Position numbers and translations under genes: made by a program. This document shows, one piece after another, positions 61,125 through 64,000 of a stretch of DNA of 64,000 nt. The DNA is from Rivularia sp. PCC 7116 (GTDB lineage Bacteria > Cyanobacteriota > Cyanobacteriia > Cyanobacteriales > Nostocaceae): positions 5,518,001 through 5,582,000 of the forward strand of contig NC_019678.1 of the NCBI RefSeq assembly GCF_000316665.1, written 5' to 3'. Numbering within the stretch: position 1 is the stretch's first letter; the number at the start of each line of letters is the position of its first letter. Under the pieces are notes generated by a model that was not told the DNA's origin, did no database searches, and saw only the letters and a list, made by a program, of their open reading frames with translations.

Positions 61125-61562
61125 TCAAGAATTGGGATTATTGTAATTAATAGTAATAGGGCTATCTTTTACACCTTGAAAAATGGGTGCTTTGTTATCT
61201 TTATTATTATATTGATTTCCTTCTCCACTATTAACAATTAGTACATTTTCACCCTGCATTTCACCGATATTAATTTCTTGCTGAATCTCACGGGCTAGGT
61301 TTTGTACTTCTTGAGCAAAACTTGTATCCCATTCCATTTCTTTCTCTAAGTATTGAGCAACTAAATCCAAATCTTGCCCAGAGCCTTTATCCGCAGCAGT
61401 TAAAGCATTTTGTGCTGCTTGATTGTTACCGAATTTCAGCCAAATCTTTTTGCGTAGCGAGTCAATTTTATTCCAAGTTGCCTCAGTAAACTTTTCAATG
61501 GACTTTTCAAAAGCTTTAGTAAAAGCAAGAGTCGCGATCGCACTGGCTGTAATAGCTTCCAT
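61125..61562 (-). CDS. N-terminal portion of the NB-ARC/TPR gene, ending in TGA-C
   Basis: 145 residues from ATG 61562 (the frame opens at a TTG five codons earlier). Ala/Thr-rich hydrophobic start (MEAITASAIATLAFTKAFEK), then a helical, charged region with QNALTAADKGSGQDLDLVAQ and an Asn/Gly-rich tail QYNNKDNKAPIFQGVKDSPI ending in NSGEGN/TINYNN-type sequence. This leader-plus-linker resembles the N-terminal region that cyanobacterial NB-ARC-TPR proteins carry on the same chain. It ends at TGA 61125-61127 followed by CTA. The next 51 codons in the same frame run into the NB-ARC P-loop, so the stop cuts a once continuous gene. Confidence 0.75.
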   Translation of the reverse strand: MEAITASAIATLAFTKAFEKSIEKFTEATWNKIDSLRKKIWLKFGNNQAAQNALTAADKGSGQDLDLVAQYLEKEMEWDTSFAQEVQNLAREIQQEINIGEMQGENVLIVNSGEGNQYNNKDNKAPIFQGVKDSPITINYNNPNS

Positions 61563-61641
61563 AACCGTTTTTATCAAGGGGAAATTACATTACAGGATAC
61601 ATAAATAATTTTAAATATTCCGTAAAAGTAAAAATTCTTGA

Positions 61642-61770
61642 ATATAGCGGTTTTCACTTGAGTGTAATACAGCTTCGGAACCTCACCCCGCCTTCCCTTC
61701 CCCTCTCCTTATTAAGGAGAAGGGAAGGGAAGTCGTTTCGTGTATTCTATTCAACTGAAAATGGCTATAT
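61642..61770. mobile_element. TATAGC-ended fold-back element, copy 3
   Basis: 129 bp. The ends ATATAGCGGTTTTCACTTGA and CAACTGAAAATGGCTATAT are inverted repeats with few mismatches. Inward are GTGTAATACA / TGTATTCTAT and a CTCTCCTTATTAAGGAGA core. It is the best preserved member of this family in the window. Confidence 0.75.
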
Positions 61771-61845
61771 TTTCGGTAATTTTAGAGCGAGCGGGGAGTA
61801 GCATTTTAACAATGCCCCATGCCCTATCCCCCATGCCCAATTATT

Positions 61846-62469
61846 TTATCCTTTCAACATAGTTTTAATTTGATCGATTAAACTCGTACCACCCCAAATC
61901 AAAGCTGCAAAAACCGAACCAATTAAAATTGCAGCGATCGCACAAATAGTTAAACCTCCCAAACTAATTGCACCGTCGTCTTCTAATAATCCAAATCCGG
62001 TTACAAATATGCCAATTGCTGGTAAGGTATTTGTTCCGGGAATGGGAATCATCATGAAGCTTGACATTAAAGCAATGGCTAATCCAATAATGATTTTTCC
62101 GGGAATAGTAGTACAAACGAATGGTAAACGGGGACGACTTACTGCTTCGATTTTCTGTAAAAGAGGTATTCCAGCTTTGATAAATTTTTGTGCTGTTTCA
62201 AGTTTGATAGGACGTTTTGCGAATTTTTCAGGTAGCCAGGGTTCTTGACGACCTATAATTAATTGCGCTGCTAAGACTATCATGATAATTCCGAAGGGAA
62301 TTGATATAACTGGTGCCGGGAGCGGTAAAGCTGAAGGTAAAGAGAGGATGACAAACAAAAATCCGAAAATTCTTTCCCCTGCTAAATCTAGGACATTTTC
62401 TAAAGTTACGGTATCACCACGTTTCTCTTCAAAAAAAAACCGGTTCAATTCCTTGGACAGTTTAGCCAT
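61846..62469 (-). CDS. ExoD-family membrane protein (exopolysaccharide synthesis)
   Basis: 207 residues. The N-terminal cytoplasmic part has LENVLDLAGERIFGFLFVIL; about four hydrophobic segments follow (LPSALPLPAPVISIPFGIIM, GLAIALMSSFMMIPIPGTNT, LPAIGIFVTGFGLLEDDG, AILIGSVFAALIWGG). The P-L-P-x-P-x-x-x-I-P and I-P-G-T-N-T-L-P-A motifs are ExoD hallmarks. ExoD was named for a rhizobial exopolysaccharide mutant; its biochemical function is unknown. ATG at 62469 fits the family start. Divergent from the ABC-2 permease. Confidence 0.88.
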   Translation of the reverse strand: MAKLSKELNRFFFEEKRGDTVTLENVLDLAGERIFGFLFVILSLPSALPLPAPVISIPFGIIMIVLAAQLIIGRQEPWLPEKFAKRPIKLETAQKFIKAGIPLLQKIEAVSRPRLPFVCTTIPGKIIIGLAIALMSSFMMIPIPGTNTLPAIGIFVTGFGLLEDDGAISLGGLTICAIAAILIGSVFAALIWGGTSLIDQIKTMLKG

Positions 62470-62551
62470 AAGATTATTAAGAATACAGTTTTATCAAGCA
62501 CAATATACAACCTGAAGATTAACTATACCGGAAGCGCTGCTTGTTTTCATC

Positions 62552-63334
62552 ATGGGAAGATACTTAAAAGTTATTAGATTGTTCTGGAGTGCTGCTATTG
62601 CGGCTGAAATGGAGTACCGTGTCAATTTTGTTATTGCGACTCTCAGCAGCGTGGGAAACCTTGCAGGGAGCTTGTTTAGCTTGTTTTTGTTTTACCGTAC
62701 TGGCTATACTTTTTCTGGTTGGCAATGGGAAGCTGCTTTAATTGTCGTGGGAATCTACACTTTATTGCAGGGCTTTGCAGAAACTTTCCTTTCTCCCAAT
62801 TTAAACCGCATTGTTCGTCACGTACAGGAAGGAACTTTAGATTTTGTCTTGCTAAAACCCATTCGCAGTCAATTTTGGCTTTCTTCCCACACCGTTTCAC
62901 CTTGGGGAATCTCGGATTTGATTTTCGGTACGATTATGATTATTTACGCTGGTAATCGCCTGGGTTTGGGAATCGGTGATTATCTTGTGAGCATTCCGGC
63001 GCTGTTTTTTGGTTTGGTAATTCTTTATAGCTTGTGGTTTATGTTGGGAGCTACGAGTATTTGGTTTGTGAAAATATATAATGTCACGGAAGTTTTAAGA
63101 GGGTTATTGGAAGCGGGTAGGTTTCCGATGGTGGCTTATCCAGCAACTTTTCGGATATTTTTTACTTTTGTGGTTCCGGTGGCATTTTTAACTACGGTAC
63201 CTGCGGAAGCGATGCTTGGTAGAACTCAAATTTCTTGGGTTATAGGTGCGGGAATTTTAGCTTTAGTGTTGTTTTTTGTTTCGTCGAGATTTTGGCGGTT
63301 TGCGTTGAGATATTATACTAGTGCTTCGAGCTAG
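62552..63334 (+). CDS. ABC-2 type transporter permease (DUF990-like)
   Basis: 260 residues and six hydrophobic helices. The sequence FWSAAIAAEMEYRVNFVIAT near the start, FVLLKPIRSQFWLSSHTVSP in the middle and VAFLTTVPAEAMLG near 215 are the usual features of the DUF990/ABC-2 permease group, in which two permeases and one ATPase form an exporter. The ATPase and the partner permease are not in this window; in cyanobacteria they are often elsewhere. The substrate is unknown. ATG 62552; no strong ribosome site. It is followed after 76 bp by a PCMT-like gene on the same strand. Confidence 0.85.
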   Translation: MGRYLKVIRLFWSAAIAAEMEYRVNFVIATLSSVGNLAGSLFSLFLFYRTGYTFSGWQWEAALIVVGIYTLLQGFAETFLSPNLNRIVRHVQEGTLDFVLLKPIRSQFWLSSHTVSPWGISDLIFGTIMIIYAGNRLGLGIGDYLVSIPALFFGLVILYSLWFMLGATSIWFVKIYNVTEVLRGLLEAGRFPMVAYPATFRIFFTFVVPVAFLTTVPAEAMLGRTQISWVIGAGILALVLFFVSSRFWRFALRYYTSASS

Positions 63335-63410
63335 GGGTTTAGGTAATAATATTTTTAAACGCAGAATGGCACAGAGTCGCGCTGAGTTTAAGGAAGAGAG
63401 AGGATTTAAA

Positions 63411-64000
63411 TGGTATTAAATCTTTTAAATCAATTGGTAAGTGAATTAAAAGAACTAGGTGCCATACAATCTATTGAGGTGGAAAAGGCATTTAGCAAAG
63501 TTTTACGTCATAAATTACTAGAAACTTTTTATCTTCCCAGGGATTTACAACAACCAATTGAACATAAATCAAGTAATCCAGATTCGGAACATTTAAAGCT
63601 GATTTACTCTAATAATTCTCTTGTTACTCGTATAAGTAATGGTTTCCCATCAAGTTCAACATCCGAACCTTTGTTAATGGCTCGTATGATTGAATTGCTG
63701 GCGCTCTCTCCCAATCTTAAAGTGTTAGAAGTTGGCACAGGTACGGGTTATAATTCTGCACTGATATCGGAAATAGTTGGCAATCAAAATCTAGTTGTCT
63801 CGGTAGATATTCAAGAGGATGTCATTGCTCAAACTAAAAGATTACTGTCTAATGCAGGCTATCCAAATATTAATTTAGTGTTGCGCGATGGCTTTTACGG
63901 TGTCGAAGAAGAAGCACCATACGATAGAATTATTGCAACTGTTGGGTGTTTTGATATTTCACCTCACTGGGTAAATCAGCTTTCGACTTCTGGTTTAATG
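63411..64000 (+). CDS. PCMT-like protein methyltransferase, clipped at the window edge
   Basis: 196 codons, open to the right edge. ATG 63411 is preceded by GAGAGG at a good distance. The first about 60 residues are a helical leader (LLNQLVSELKELGAIQSIEV). Then NNSLVTRISNGFPSSSTSEP leads into LMARMIELL and the SAM motif VLEVGTGTGYNSALISEIVG (near residue 105), with VVSVDIQED next and YDRIIATVGC later. This is the protein-L-isoaspartate O-methyltransferase fold; the leader and the FPSSSTSEP variant suggest a specialised homologue rather than the housekeeping repair enzyme, though that is inference. The C-terminus is outside the window. Confidence 0.82.

Noticed and set aside
61125-61127. TGA as a selenocysteine codon
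   Set aside because: The site follows an Asn-rich linker with no redox context, and I see no SECIS-like hairpin directly after it.
1-64000. tRNA or rRNA genes
   Set aside because: Scanning for T-loop and rRNA-like conserved strings gave none; GGTTCAAAT strings near 55080 and 55965 belong to palindromic repeats.

Overview
The window reads as chromosomal DNA of a filamentous (probably Nostocales, Rivularia/Calothrix-like) cyanobacterium. The evidence is AT-rich DNA, HIP1 octamers (GCGATCGC) scattered through genes, short tandemly repeated heptamers, many dispersed extragenic palindromes, a ferrochelatase with a C-terminal chlorophyll-binding-like helix, and PEP-CTERM proteins. The genus is an inference; no rRNA, tRNA or CRISPR array was found.

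Layout. 0-10 kb: a clipped gene end, a Yip1-like membrane protein, an alpha/beta-hydrolase-like protein, an aromatic amino acid permease, a Vat-type acetyltransferase, a zinc-ribbon/L7L12-like protein, glutaminase, a membrane-anchored flavin/2Fe-2S reductase, an EamA exporter and a small secreted protein. 10-24 kb: a P-loop kinase, a large NACHT-HEAT NTPase (candidate bacterial NLR), hemH, a PEP-CTERM protein, a DUF4126 protein, purB, mutS and a DUF6745-like protein. 24-31 kb: a rearranged accessory stretch with a tandem duplication of the 3' half of an AraC regulator, a palindromic element inserted in one copy only, an NmrA-like reductase, remnants of a DUF1772 protein and an IS5-type transposase, a small secreted protein and a fused SpmA-SpmB protein. 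31-40 kb: one 2839-residue RHS/YD-repeat protein whose adhesin-like front half contains two apparent domain-in-domain insertions. 40-50 kb: leuC-leuD, a ribosome hibernation factor, a methyltransferase, an RTX-tailed CBM6-SGNH hydrolase, sfsA and a TPR protein. 49-55 kb: a GrrM/OscB-like radical SAM/SPASM maturase behind an unrecognised exported protein with two copies of a C-x4-C-D-P motif, and, divergently, a multi-pass VIT/vWA PEP-CTERM protein. 55-64 kb: a SerB-like phosphatase, an S9 peptidase, an NB-ARC/TPR protein cut by one in-frame TGA, an ExoD-like protein, an ABC-2 permease and the start of a PCMT-like methyltransferase.

How the genes relate. Most are monocistronic housekeeping or accessory genes separated by repeat-rich spacers. 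Real groupings are leuC-leuD, the divergent araC/NmrA pair, and the exported protein plus radical SAM gene. The two STAND-type NTPases (NACHT-HEAT and NB-ARC-TPR) are candidate immune or signalling receptors. The best candidates for something undescribed are (1) the radical SAM maturase with its duplicated C-x4-C-D-P neighbour and (2) the NB-ARC/TPR receptor whose reading frame continues, with domain conservation, straight through a UGA-C stop. Dispersed palindromes (at least four families) fill nearly every spacer, and one shows a clear empty-site/filled-site comparison.
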